Assembly (NCBI GenBank): GCA_958298945.1
Contig: OY282606.1
Span: 49,117,920 to 49,181,919 of the forward strand
Direction of reading: 5' to 3'
Source of the DNA: Atherix ibis
Lineage: Eukaryota; Arthropoda; Insecta; Diptera; Athericidae
Length of the DNA stretch: 64,000 nt
A program made the position numbers and the translations under genes. Below, piece after piece: positions 24,438-36,643 of the stretch. Each line of letters starts with the position of its first letter. Position 1 is the stretch's first letter. A model generated the notes under the pieces. It had not been told where the DNA came from, did no database searches, and worked only from the letters and a program-made list of their open reading frames with translations.

Positions 24438-25138
24438 ATGTCCAGTGTAAGAATTCATGTAAGTACTTTTGAACAAAAAATACTTTTTCTTTGGCTTTCC
24501 CACGCTAATAATTAAAAGCAATGCTTATATATATTTGCACTAAATTGTAACTCAAAATAATACAAATTTATGCTTGAATTGTTTTATAGTATGTGTGGCC
24601 GATATGAAAGTAACTTGTTCAAAAGTATCTTATATCAATCTGTATTATTGAAAATCTAAATACTTATTAAAAATATTTGTTTTAGAATACGCGGTCGGTT
24701 GCAAGGCGTATGTTAACATGCTTCTGTGGCTGCACAAACCTATCACCAGAAGATGTTAAACGACTATATAGATTTAGTGCAATCGAATCGTTACAAGATA
24801 ATGAAGCTCTAAAACTATTCCGATCATTCCTGAGTACCCAACAATGTGACGATGATGCTCCAGCAAAACAGTTCTTAAAATTGTACGAACTTTGTTCAAA
24901 TTATCTTAGCGAAAATACAAATATCTCCAATGATGAAATAGATGAATTATCAGAGAGTGGTCTCCGTTACATTATGGAGAAACAATTGCGAAACGATGTG
25001 AAATCAGGTAGATTACAAAATATTCAACGGACTTTACATAAAATACAACAGGATTGCGGTAACGAATTAGAACTTACTCAGGAATTTAAAAATTATAAGG
25101 CAGCACTGCTTAAGAAGCTATCATATGAACGTAACTAA
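24438..25138 (+). CDS. small helical protein with RGS-like domain, uncharacterised
   Basis: Two exons, 24438-24458 and 24686-25138, join at a GT-AG intron to give 157 residues starting MSSVRIH|NTRSVARR; an in-frame stop lies upstream of this ATG. A second ATG at 24708 (MLTCFCGC) would give a slightly shorter form from exon 2 alone. From about residue 35 the segment FSAIESLQDNEALKLFRSFL and the following FLKLYELCSNYL resemble the first helices of RGS domains (regulators of G-protein signalling), but the usual aromatic after the FL block is replaced and the tail is hard to align. The C-terminus is Lys/Gln-rich and predicted helical. A CFCGC cluster near the N-terminus could be lipidated or bind metal, which is speculation. 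AATAAA at 25242-25247 suggests the 3' end. The reading frame is well supported; the family call is weak. Confidence 0.6.
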
Positions 25139-25763
25139 CATTCTCTCAAAGATGAATTACGATAAGATAACTACAAGTTTACCTAAAACCAAATAAAATT
25201 ACGTATTCTAGTTTTACACATCACACATTTTTATTTGAAGAAATAAAGAATACAATAAATAAATTTGTTCACGTTTTTGCCCATTCATTTCTGTAAAAAC
25301 AATATATATTTGTTATCAATTTTTTCCAAAGAAAATTCACACCAAGGTGATAAAGAGTATAATCGTGAATAGTCCTATTCACGAATAAAAAAATATATTG
25401 CCAAACTCTATCAAATTTTATGAGAATATTGTGTACTTTTATTAGTACATACCATAATTAGAAAATGTTAACATTGTTTCCTCAGATTGGTGCGATATGT
25501 TTACTTATCAAAAATAAGCTGATAAAGTCAGTAAATTTTCTTGCTATACTATTTTGAAAAAATTACATTTCATGAGAAATAATGCAAAAATAATAAGCTG
25601 AATATTGATAACATTAATAATTATTTTAACAATGAATGAAATCAAAAGCCCAATTGAAGGTATTAATTGGAATACCTAAGATATTAATTGACAATGGGAA
25701 TGGAAATGATAGCTGAATGAGAAGACCGTAATGGAAATGATGGATACAGAGAACTTGGAAGTG

Positions 25764-25881
25764 TATAAGGAAAGCTCTAATAACCAAAAGGATATTATCC
25801 AAGTATGCTTTGTTTTACAGTGTATATAACAAACGAAGAATACTTTCAGAATATCCTTTTGGTTATTAGAGCTTTTTTTAT
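25764..25881. repeat. long near-perfect hairpin (pre-miRNA-like or palindromic element)
   Basis: Arms 25771-25796 and 25850-25875 are perfect 26-bp reverse complements. Outside them about six more pairs, two of them G-U, can form. Inside, after a 4x4 internal loop, aagtat pairs with atactt, and cttt-gttt pairs with aaac-gaag with one mismatch and one wobble, leaving a loop of about 16 nt. The stem therefore totals about 45 pairs in about 118 nt. No ORF overlaps it. It lies between the RGS-like gene and Sce. Confidence 0.7.
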
Positions 25882-26095
25882 TTTTAATATAATATGAATC
25901 CTTATTATATATATATTAGATATAGAACGGATTGTTTTATATAATCAATTATTGCAAATGTCGTTTGAAATAATTGGATAAAAAAGAATGGAGGTTTTTT
26001 TGTAAAATAGAATTTAGGTTAGCAAATATTCGAACCAATTCGAAGATTACATTCAGTTCGGCAATTGTTATAATGGCAATACTACATTCTGCATC

Positions 26096-26103
26096 GCCGC
26101 CAT
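26096..26103 (+). promoter_or_regulatory. possible Pho/YY1 site upstream of Sce
   Basis: GCCGCCAT, whose GCCAT core is the binding core of Pho/YY1, lies 198 bp before the Sce start codon. YY1-type sites also occur near starts of housekeeping genes, so function here is only an inference. Confidence 0.25.
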
Positions 26104-26300
26104 ATTAAATATTTGTTGTTTGGCATTCGCTTAGATTGTAGAAGAAGATAATATAGATCGAAGGGCATTCGTATTTTGTAGTTGACAGATGGATTGTGAT
26201 GTGTGGTAATGTAGGGAATTTTCAGTGTACAAATATTTTGTAAAATTCGTGAAATAATAAATCATTATATTTCGTAATTGGTGGTAAGGTTTTATTGATA

Positions 26301-27630
26301 ATGACTTCTTTAGAACCGCCACAGAATAAAACTTGGGATTTGTCGCTGTACGAATTGCAGCGCAAACCACAAGAAGTGATTACTGATAATACAGAAATAG
26401 CCGTTTCGCCAAGAAGTCTGCACAGTGAATTAATGTGTCCCATTTGTTTGGATATGCTGAAAAAAACAATGACAACAAAAGAGTGTCTGCATCGCTTTTG
26501 TTCGGATTGCATTATTACAGCGCTGCGTTCTGGTAACAAGGAATGCCCAACTTGTCGGAAAAAGTTGGTGTCAAAACGTTCGCTTAGACCTGACCCGAAT
26601 TTTGATCTTCTGATTTCTAAAATCTATCCAAGTCGAGAAGAATATGAAGCTTTACAAGTACGGAATTTTTTAAAGAAAATTAATTGAGCAAAAGTTATTC
26701 TATTTATTTACCTTTTTTTTGGGGTTTTAGGAAAGTGTTCTTGCTAAATTTAATAAAACACAATCACAACAAGCATTGGTTAATTCGATAACTGAAGGCA
26801 TTAAACTTCAGTCACAAAATCGGCCGCAACGTTATCGGAAAGGGAATGAAAACGACAATCAAAACTCGAATCACAGTAATGCAAGTTCGAGTGCGACGGG
26901 GCACAACAATGGAAACGAGTCTGGTAGTCATCGTGAGATGAGTGCTGGCGCATCGGACAGTCGGCAAGCTTCTAATCCGCCATCGGTTAGGAGCACACCA
27001 TCACCCGTTCCATCAAACATAAGTAGCGGAAGTAAACCTAAACGGGCAATGTCTGTTTTTACATCTGAACGGTCCGAAGAATCAGAAAGCAATAGCGAGA
27101 TGGACTGCCGTACTGAGGGCGATTCAAATATTGACACAGAAGGAGAGGGTAATTCAGAGTTAGGAATAAATGACGAAATAGAGCTGGTTTTCAAACCGCA
27201 TCCGACTGAAATGGCTTCCGATAATCAGCTCATGAAAGCTCTAAAAGAAAATTCTGTACGTTATATAAAAACTACAGCAAACGCTACGGGTGAGTCAGAT
27301 TAAATCCTATATACTCGGTAATAAAATATTGATTGGCAAATTCTATTTCAGTTGATCATTTAAGTAAATATTTGGCAATGCGTTTAACTCTAGATCTTGA
27401 TACAGAGTTGCCGGAAGCATCCAGACTTATTAATTTTTGTATTTATATTGCACCACATCCATCACAATTGGTGGTATTGAGTGGTAATCAGACGTTGCAA
27501 CAAGTTAACGAAAAGTTTTGGAAGGTAAGAACTATTTTCGAATTGATTTCAATTTTTCTATGTTAATATAATTTATTTGACAAAGGTTAATAAACCAATG
27601 GAGATGTATTATTCTTGGAAGAAATCCTAG
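26301..27630 (+). CDS. Sce: Sce/RING1: PRC1 E3 ubiquitin ligase
   Basis: Sex combs extra (RING1) is the catalytic subunit of Polycomb repressive complex 1 and monoubiquitinates histone H2A in the nucleus. Four exons, 26301-26657, 26731-27289, 27352-27524 and 27586-27630, have in-phase GT-AG junctions and give 377 residues (Drosophila has about 435). A C3HC4 RING finger spans about residues 48-90: [25 protein letters not shown], then CPTCRKKL. A low-complexity Ser/Asn linker carries [14 protein letters not shown]. The C-terminal RAWUL domain, the Pc/RYBP-binding part, runs from ELVFKPHP through [16 protein letters not shown] to [20 protein letters not shown]. The ATG at 26301 matches the family start MTSLEPP. 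The shorter length comes from the variable linker. AATAAA is present at about 27810 and 27828. Confidence 0.96.
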
Positions 27631-28149
27631 GGACTGTCGAATCACTTCCAATGAGCGGAAGTGAAAATATCAATTAGTTGATATTCTGGCTATCTCTTCC
27701 CTCCTTTAGTAATTCCAACAACTTCTGAAAACGAAAATAACTATTAAGGTATTTCCAAAATCGTAGTAATAAGATATTATTGTCATTATAGTACAATTTA
27801 TTTGTATGTAATAAAATTGATACAAAGAATAAATAGCATTTATAAATATTAAGATTTATTTATAAACTAACAAAAAATAAATTCAATTGTTTGATGTTAA
27901 AATTTATACTCGAATAAATTTAATAATGTTAATTTTTTTATTTTCACATATTTATTTGCATGGAATTATAGAATTTGTGCATTGTCAAAAAATGGACAAT
28001 ATGCAAACTAATATAAATATTGAATGAGCATTTGGACTACCTTTTAAGGATATCTCTTAAGAAGGATCCATGTGTCAATTGTAAGACGATTGGCTTGAAT
28101 AATGTGACTATATTTAGATGCTTTGAAGTAATTAACAAATTCGTCATAT

Positions 28150-29520
28150 TTTTTTTATTTGACAGGTTTTCATTTCTATGTTACACATAACCATGAGAAC
28201 ACAGTCGCTCCTATGGAGCATATAGCGGCACTAGAGACTCTGTGAATTCTCTCCATCTGCTTCTGTCTTGAGCTAGCCTTTTTATTTCCGACCATGATTT
28301 TCCAGTTTGTTGGTGTTCGCGCTCGACTGATCTTCTCCAAGTCCTCCTTGGACGTCCTCTGCTGCGATTGCCCTGTGGGTTCCAATCTAGTGCCATCCTT
28401 GCTATGTTCATAGGTGGTTTTCGCAAGGTGTGGCCAATCCTACTCCATTTCCTGCGTTTGTTGTTATCTAGCAGGGGTAGAAGAAGCAGCTCATCGTTCG
28501 TTATCCAGTTCGGCCAAAAGATCTTGCTTATACGCCTCAAGCATCTGTTCACAAATGTTTGAGACTTACGAGTCGTGCTGTCTGTTACTTTCCATGTTTC
28601 GCAGCCGTACAGCAGGACTGGCTTGACGTTTGAGTTGAATATTCGAAGTTTGAGTGCTATGGAGAGGTGATTGGAACGCCACACGTTCCCAAGTGAGGTG
28701 TACGCTTGTCGCGTCTTGTTGATGCGCGTTTGGATGTCTATTTCAGTTCCACCATCCTTGCTGAGCATGCTGCCAAGGTAACAGAACTTTTCGACATCTT
28801 CAGCTTGGGTACCGTGTAGCACCAAGGGTCTCTCGCGGGTGGCGCCGATACGCATCAATTTGGTCTTCTTGATGTTGATTCTCATCCCAGCTTCTTCGGC
28901 GTTGGAGGCCAGAGCATTCAGTTTCTCCTGAATGCCGTTGAAGGTGTGGGACATGAGGCATATGTCGTCGGCGTAGTCCAGGTCGTGGAGCTTCTCACGC
29001 AGTGTACACTGGATACCGTTGCTAGCTGTGTTGTTAGTGCGTTGAAGGACTAGGTCTAGGGCGATTATGAAGAGGATGGGCGAGATTACGCAACCCTGCC
29101 TGACTCCTCTCGAGATGTTGAATGTATCGCTGTTTCGTCCTTTGAAACGCACTCTACACGTGGCCTCGCGGTATAGTTCTCGGATGAGATCGATGATGGC
29201 CTGCGGGATGCCTAGTTCAGCCAGAGCACTCCAGATGGCGTCGCGAGAAATCATGTCAAAGGCTCTTTCGAAGTCAACGAAGAGAAGATAGAGCGGGCTG
29301 TTCCGTTCGTTCGACTGTTCAATGATCATTCTTAGGCTGTTGGTGTGATCAATACAGGAGCGGTTTGGTCTAAAGCCAGACTGCTCGTTGCGGAGGGCAC
29401 TTTCCACTGTTGGAGTGATGCGAGTCAGGATGATTGATGCGATTAGTTTCTGGATGGTGTTCAGCAGAGTGATTCCCCTCCAGTTTTTGCAATCGCCAAG
29501 GTCACCTTTCTTCGGGATAA
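28150..29520 (-). mobile_element. 5'-truncated RTE-like LINE (reverse transcriptase fragment)
   Basis: An open frame on the - strand from about 29519 to 28208 encodes the reverse transcriptase fingers/palm and the C-terminal region of a non-LTR retrotransposon. Visible are IPKKGDLGDCKNWRGITLLN, FRPNRSCIDH, LFVDFERAFDMI, RGVRQGCVISPILFI, the catalytic LDYADDICLM, and the C-terminal RRKWSRIGHTLR and DRSRWREFTESL. The active-site YADD is intact. The endonuclease half and 5' end are missing, as is usual after incomplete target-primed reverse transcription. The 3' side ends in an A-rich stretch near 28,150. The clade assignment (RTE-like) is from motif style and is less certain than the LINE call. 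Confidence 0.85.
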
Positions 29521-30734
29521 TTCATCATATAATAAAATGAATATCAAAATTATGAGAATACTTTCTATTTAGATTCTGATTAACAATTAAATCTGCTAAT
29601 TGTTAATAGATAAGGCGGCCCTAAAAAATTATGGAAAATCTTTACATGGTGGATTATTGTAATAGTTCTTAAGTGGGAAACAGTATTAGACTAATCTAAA
29701 TTTATCAGAAAAATGAAAACCACAAAATATTTGCTTCTTACCAATTATTTTATATATTTGCTTCAATGGATTGCCTTCCATGGGGTTTAAAGGACAAAAA
29801 AAATCCGTCAATGTGTGATATACTCTCTAGTACAGAGAAATTACTTTTTCCATTTTTTTCATCCTAAGAAAATGTGAAATGAAGTGAAATTTTCCAAATT
29901 TCTCTTCAAAATAGAACCCTGGGTATAATTGGATTAGTTCAAATAGAAAAAATTGGACATTTCCGGTGTGATGATTGAATGATAGAAATATTTGCAATTT
30001 CACGAATTCTAAATTTTTGAATCGCGATATGTATGTGTAACTGTTATAAGACTCATAATTAAAAGTACTCGTACGTACGAGGTATCAGATCAATACTGTT
30101 TCCATGTGGCTTGACTAGTGGGATTTTATGTGATTTTTACAAGTATGAACATACAGATAAACAGGCACAACATACAAACTCTGGTAAAGTTGTAAAAAGA
30201 ATTGAAACTTAAGAAATTAGCTTGTGATTCACACGATATGATAATTTCTGTATACGGCAAATTCTTTGAACACACTAAATTCTCTAATTGAACAAGGCAA
30301 AGTGTATACCTACAGAAGGTGATACTTTTCCGCAACACTAATTAGTTGAGTGCGGTGCAATACAACACAGTTTCTGCTATTCATAATGCCGGTTCATTAT
30401 GCTAACATTACCTCAATTAAGATAGTAACTACGAGTAAATACCAATAGAGGATTCTTCCATTCCATTCAATGAACATCTAAGGATCTACAAACACATCAC
30501 CTACGTAGCCGTGTATGTATCGACAGAAGTGTACAATTTCTAATTAACATTTCTGTTAGCTTTTTGTACTTTAATTAAGTTGTTTAATTTTCTACCTATT
30601 TTTATAACCTAATAAATAATTTATTATACACACTTGTGTGAACAAACTTAAAAACCACGCAAGTAGAAAAATAATAAGAAGACATACTTGAATGAATAAT
30701 AAATTCGGTAAAATAATTTTGATATATGTATAGG
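29521..30734. other. AT-rich intergenic DNA without recognised features
   Basis: No gene, RNA gene or transposon could be recognised in this 1.2-kb stretch. Confidence 0.5.
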
Positions 30735-30736
30735 TA

Positions 30737-32027
30737 CGAGCGTCGTTCAATAAGTCCTTAGAAAAAGATGGAAAAAAACTGTTTTTTAAAAAAAAAAATT
30801 TTTATTTTTCAACATAATCTACTTTTAGCTCTATACACTTTTCCAACCGTTTTTCCAAAAATTTTATCCCGTCCAAAAAATAGGATTTCTGAAGTTCTGC
30901 GAAATACTCATCCGTTTGAGCAATGACGTCCTCGTTGGAAGTGAACCGTCGTCCGCCAAGCCATTTCTTCAGATTGGGGAAAAGAAAATAGTCACTCGGG
31001 GCCAAATGTGGTGAATAAGCGGGATGCTGCAACAATTCCATTCTCAATTCCATAATTTTGGCCATGGAAACAGCGCAGGTGTGCACACGCGCATTGTCCT
31101 GATGCAAGAGGATTTTTTTCTTCTTCAGATGGGGGCGTTTCTCTTTGATTTCCTCGCTCAACCGTTGCAATAATGACGCTTAATACGCTCCTGTTATTGT
31201 TTTTCCTTTTTCCAAGTAGTCGATAAAAATGAGCCCTACGAATCCCAAAAGACCGTGGCCATCACCTTGCCGGCCGATAGCACAGTTTTTGCCTTCTTCG
31301 GAGCCCGTTCATCCTTGAAAATCCACTGTGATGACTGTCTCTTCGTTTCTGGAGTGTAGTAGTGTATCCAGGTTTCGTCCACAGTGACATATCGACGAAG
31401 GAATTCGGCAGGATTGCGATGAAAGAGTGCCAACATAGCCTCAGAGTCCACTACACGATTGCGCTTATTCTCCTCTGAGAGTAAACGCGGCACCCATCTT
31501 GCCGAAATTTTTTTCACAGACAATTTTTTATGCAAAATTGAAGCGACTGTACCTTGTGATATGCCCGTGGCCTCAACTAATTTGCGCACTTTAATTCGCC
31601 GATCGTTCAAAATCAGATCGTGGATTTTGTCGATGATTTCAGGAGTAGACACCTCAACTGGGCGTCCTGAACGATGTTCATCTTTTGTGGATGAACGGCC
31701 ACGTTTAAATTCATTCACCCAATCGTAAACCATCGCAAACATAGGTGCAGATGTGCCATGAACTGCATCCAACTCGGCTTTGATTTCTTTCGGGCTTAAG
31801 CCTTTCAAATGGAGATGTTTGATGACAACCCTAAACTCGCTTTTTTCCATTGTTATGCACAAATAAATGTCGTTAAATTTAATCGACGATAGAAATTGAC
31901 CTACGCTATGGATCGAGCTGAAATTTTGGCAGCTTTCCTGTCGATAATGCTACTTACAAAAAAAATCTTTACCGACACTACGAGCGCAATTTCTCGGATT
32001 TTCTAAGGACTTATTGAACGACCCTCG
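30737..32027 (-). mobile_element. mariner family A, copy 1 (complete element, dead)
   Basis: A 1,291-bp element between TA target duplications (30735-30736 and 32028-32029). Terminal inverted repeats of about 29 bp begin cgag(c/g)gtcgttcaataag and differ at one position. The transposase lies on the - strand. It is nearly identical to copy 2 at 37579 in opposite orientation. Confidence 0.93.
30802..31850 (-). pseudogene. mariner family A transposase, copy 1 (frameshift and stops)
   Basis: A DD34D transposase of the IS630/Tc1/mariner superfamily, starting MEKSEFRVVIKH. Helix-turn-helix domains are followed by the linker WVPRLL. The first catalytic aspartate is in VTVDETWIHYYT, the second in LLHQDNARVHT, the third in LAPSDYFLF. 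Compared with copy 2, it has a stop in place of Gln directly after VFWDS (near 31,235), a 1-bp deletion a few bases later, and a further stop near 31,180. It cannot make a full protein. Confidence 0.9.
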
Positions 32028-32535
32028 TACATATGTAAAAAAATAAATAATTTCCATTGATATCTGTTTCTTCTATTTACATTAACATGGAAATATTGTA
32101 GAATATATTTGCAAACATTAGCAATTGGTCATTATTGCGTTTATCTTAATATTAATGCTTGAAACTATAACAGCAGTTGGTAATTTAAAAAACCAACGAT
32201 ATTATTTACTTATGTTCGTTCAAATCCTTTGTTATATATAACATAATAGATTTACACATAAACAAATATAATAAATGTACGAGTTGGCTGTGAATTGATT
32301 AATTTATGACACCTTGATTTTATTTTTGACTTTATATTAAATAAATTGTGTATTTTTTTTTCAATATGCATATCTATTTTGTGTAAGGATTTTCTTTAAA
32401 TCAACAAGACTAAAAAAGTAAAAATATTTAAAAATGTATTATTTTCTATTTTTTCAATAACTTTGTAAATGAATACAAATAATAGTAAATGTTGACAATT
32501 GCTTATGCTAATAGTTTTTTTGTTCCATTGAGTGT

Positions 32536-33822
32536 ACATTATTTCCAGAAAAAAAAGTAATTCATTATTTTGCCAATAGATGGGTTTAGGAGTCTGTATC
32601 TCCCGTTTTAAAAGTGTGATCGGGTTGCACTAGATGGCGTTAGGAAGATAAGATTTCGTACTAAAAAAGCTTCTCATACAGTTTTGTGATTACTTGACTC
32701 AGTATTTTTTTTAGCACGCGTCGAAGATGGACACCAACAAAGAGAAATACGCCATATTTTACAGTTTTTCTTCGATAAAGGCGAAAACGCAAGCCAGGCA
32801 GCTGAAAATGTGAATAGTGTTTATGGTCCTGATACTATAAAAGCCAATCACGCGCAATTTTGGTTTCGTCGATTTTGTTCCGGTAATTTTGATGTCAAAG
32901 ATGCACCACGCTCTGGAAGGCCAATTGTCGAAAATGTCGATAAAATAATGGAAATCGTCGAGTCCGACCGTCACGTAAGCACTGTTTCGATTGCCCAGGA
33001 GCTAAACATTGCACAAAAAACCGTTTGGAACCACTTAAATAAGGCTGAATACAAAAAGAAGCTCGATGTATGGGTGCCACACGAGTTATCGCAAAAAAAC
33101 CTCATGGACCGAATTTCCATCTGCGAATTGCTGCTGAATCGCAACAATATCGATCCATTTCTGAAGCGGATGGGGTTACTGGTGATGAAAAGTGGGTCAC
33201 TTGCGACAACGTCAAGCCACAACGGTCGTGGTCAAATCGCGGTCACCCGGCGCAAACGGTGGTCAAGCCAGGATTGACAGCTAGGAAGGTTTTGCTGTGT
33301 GTTTGGTGGGACTGGCAGGGAATCATCTACTATGAGCTGCTCCCCTACGGCCAAACTCTTAATTCGGACCTATACTGTCGACAATAGGACCGTCTGAAAG
33401 AAGCAATCGCCCAGCCAGCTTTGGCCAATAGGAGAGGAATTGTGTTCCATCAGGACAACGCCAGGCCGCATAGATCGATAGTGACTCACCAGAAGTTCCG
33501 GGACCTTGGTTGGGATGTTCTTATGCATCCACCTTATAATCCGGACCTGGCACCAAGTGATTACCACATCTTCCTGTCTATGACGAATGATTTTGCAGGT
33601 GAAAAATTTGCCTCAAGAGAATATTGTGAAAATCGACTGTCCCAGTTTTTTGCCAATAGGGACGAGGGTTTCTATGAGAGAGGCATTATGAAATTACCTC
33701 CAAAATGGCAACAAGTTATCGAACAAAACGGTGCATATTTGACCTAAATCGTATCATTCTATCTATGCTAAATAAAACCTTCAATTTAATGCAAAAATAA
33801 TGGATTTCTTTTTACTACAACT
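32536..33822 (+). mobile_element. mariner family C (dead copy)
   Basis: Length, position and partly matching inverted ends (inner parts read about gtaattcattatttt on the left and the reverse complement of aaaataatggatttc on the right) indicate a complete but worn mariner of about 1.29 kb. The outer end bases do not match well, so borders are approximate. Transposase on the + strand. Confidence 0.75.
32727..33747 (+). pseudogene. mariner family C transposase (frameshifts and stop)
   Basis: Starts MDTNKEKY and then shifts frame near 32,749. The helix-turn-helix part follows (NVNSVYGPDTIKANHAQFWF, SGRPIVEN, LDVWVPHEL). A second frameshift near 33,174 precedes VTGDEKWVTCDN, which has the first aspartate. 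A stop in place of Gln is at about 33,385. The second aspartate is in VFHQDNARPH and the third in LAPSDYHIF. The protein style is mellifera-like (inference). Three disabling changes show it has been inactive for some time. Confidence 0.85.
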
Positions 33823-35399
33823 TATATATACAATTTTTATCCAAAATTTGTGGTAACTTGTGGTCATATTCCCTTCAATACACACACATTCTCATTTAAT
33901 ATTAATGATTCATGATAATAAATTGTTCTGGAAACCCTCCTTTTCCACTAAAGGTAAAACTTAATAAATGTTGATTTTTTTCTATAGTTGACGATGTGAG
34001 AATCGTGTCCATTATTTCCAGCTGTTCTGTGCCTGGGTTGCCTGGAGCATAAATTGAGAAATGGCGACTTTAGAAAAAATCATAAAGTTGAGCTCTTATT
34101 TTCACGCATTAATTGTTTGTTTGTTTAAATATTTGCTACATTTTAAATTGTAGTATATTTACTACAATATAATTTAAATGAACTTTAATAATTGTATCTT
34201 CCTGTTTACTTAAAATGAATATAAACTTTTATTATGTAATATATTTGTAAAAAATTAATTAGATTGATTTTAATGCAATTAATATTTGTTTAAGCAAAAC
34301 CGCTATTGCCGACTTGAAATAGAATCTAAAATTAATTTCGCAATTACACAATTAAGTTAATACTTTATTTATTATTAAAATATTATCTAATTAGAAGAAA
34401 ATAAAATAAACTCTTATTAAATGAACAGTTTAGTTCTGAAATATCAACAAAAAATAATTTTTAAATCAAAAACAAAATGCATTTTTTAATGTTTAAAAGA
34501 AAAATTTTTTTTTTTACGAAAGAGTATTATAAAAAATATTTAATAAAAATAAAGTAAAAAAAAATAGAAAAAAGAATAAGAATAATAAATTCTTTCGACC
34601 AGAATTTTTATCGTTCGCCTAAATGCCTACTATCCGTATTGAAACGAAAAATCGTACAAAACCTGCCAACTGTTTAAAATGTTCAGATTTTTCATGAAAT
34701 TACAACATTTTGTAGGTTTGAAAATTACTTACTGCTGAAACTGAGCGCCTGGTGTTTTGGATCGGATTTTTTAATAATGTAAAATTTGCTAAGAATTTTT
34801 CGATACAAGAAAAAAATGATAGTTGAAAGTTATGCGTGGACTGCGACTTTGACCTTTGACTTCAATTTTTCAGGACTTGGATGCTATAATTCTTTTTTTT
34901 TTAATGGTGGACTTTATTTTTAATTTTTTTTTTGAATTTTTTTAGACTATTGGATTGGTATTATTAAGCTTACCAACAATTTTTTTCGCATTTACTTTTT
35001 TTTGTGATTTTGTTTTCTGTAACTTAATTTGGCTATTTTTTCAACTTTATTTACTCGATGCAAATAAATTTATGTTAAGCACAAAAAAGTGCTTTGCTTG
35101 TTTGTATGTATGAGAAAGGTCTAAGAAAAGAACAAAAGGATAATATGTAGCGCCACAACTATAAAGCCATTGGCTATTTCATATTTCGTATGTTTTAGCA
35201 ATGCCAGGTTTCCCAAATGAAACTGGTCGAACGTAAGTTGTAGGATGCAAAAGAAATTGTTTATAAAAACGAGAACTTGGAAAAGGAGTTTTAGTTGAGT
35301 CTAGAAGATCCACAACGGAATGAGCCGAATTCAAGACGAAATTCTGGGTTAAGTTGGCATTAACTTAAAATATGAGAGGAATGGCATGAAAAATAAAGT

Positions 35400-36030
35400 T
35401 GTTTACCGAAGTGGAAATCATGGGTAAATGGGGTAAGACTAATCTAAATTTTGGGAAGTTTGGTTGCTCAGAATTTCGGAGTGGTTATTGAGTAGACTAG
35501 TTTGCTGATGTCTTGCCAACGCGTGGAATTTGATCTTCTGCTGTTGGAACACTCTGCTTGTCGACACATGGGATTGGAGTTTTTAGATCCAGGAGCTCCA
35601 TAATGGGCAAAATCCAACTCGCCAAGTAAAACTGGTCTTCATATAATATTTGACTGCCATATATGTGTGGTGTAGATTCTGGGGAGCTTACATGCTTAGA
35701 GTTTAGTTATAGAAGTTGAATAGACTGGTTTATTGATGGTTGCTCAATAACGCGATAAAAAATTGTCACTATTGGACCAGTCTATATGCCTGCGTATAAT
35801 AATACTATTCTATCGCATTGTCGGTAACTGTGAGCACTGGACGACGGCGTAAAGTTGTTTTTTATTTGTGAGTTGGTCGCCACAGGAGAGGTATAAGGGA
35901 AGAGGGATTAGTTATTGAGGAGAAAATCATGGCTGTGTGGTATGACTAATCAGGATACTAAAAAGTTTCTTTGCCCAGAACTTCGGAATGTTTGTTCAGT
36001 AGACTGACATCTGCCCATCGCATGATGGTT
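35400..36030. repeat. diverged direct repeats, probably old LINE debris
   Basis: Segments near 35,400-35,520 and 35,925-36,030 share the order atcatggstnnntggtatgacta, then cagaayttcgga, then gtagact, at perhaps two-thirds identity. A weaker third copy may lie near 35,680-35,760. A similar piece occurs in the RNase H-like remnant near 60,950. No reading frame survives. Confidence 0.4.
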
Positions 36031-36594
36031 AAAAAATCTTAAGGATGCTAGAAACCATTTTTTTTTTTTAAATGTATTTTTATATATTATATTTTTATTT
36101 ATTATCTAAACCTGTTTTTATGTTATTAATTTCTGGATGGAAATTTTTCATTATCATCATCAGCGGTGCGACAACAATGACCTACTTCGTCTCCTGCGAT
36201 CATAAATCGAGCCACTGTAGAATTTCCGGATATAATACTCCTTACCCATACGGATTAACTATGTAGACCATCGCTGGCTATTAAGCTTAACAGTCCAAAA
36301 TCTCGCCGTTCAATAAGTTCCAGAATCGTATATCCTATTGTAGGGAGCTAAAAATTCTTTGAAGGAGCCTTCTCTCGAACGCGGACAAGAGTTAGCAATG
36401 GTTATTGTTGAGAACACAAGTTTCCGAAGACTACATGAGGACAGGTAAGACTAGTATCTTATACAGTTTTCAAGCGAAATTTATAGACTGACCTAAATAG
36501 GAAATCCGTATGTAGATTTCTTTCTCCACATTGTTATTGATTGCGACTCGTGATCCTAAATTAAAAAGTAATTTAACTCTTACTTTTTATACAC

Positions 36595-36643
36595 ATTATA
36601 ATAGCTTATTAAAATTTTATTAATTTTAATAAGCTATTATAAT
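36595..36643. repeat. perfect 21-bp inverted repeat with 7-nt loop
   Basis: Arms 36595-36615 and 36623-36643 are exact reverse complements (core aatagcttattaaaa) separated by tttatta. The palindrome is AT-rich. It could extrude as a cruciform or be a short palindromic element. No coding context. Confidence 0.8.
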
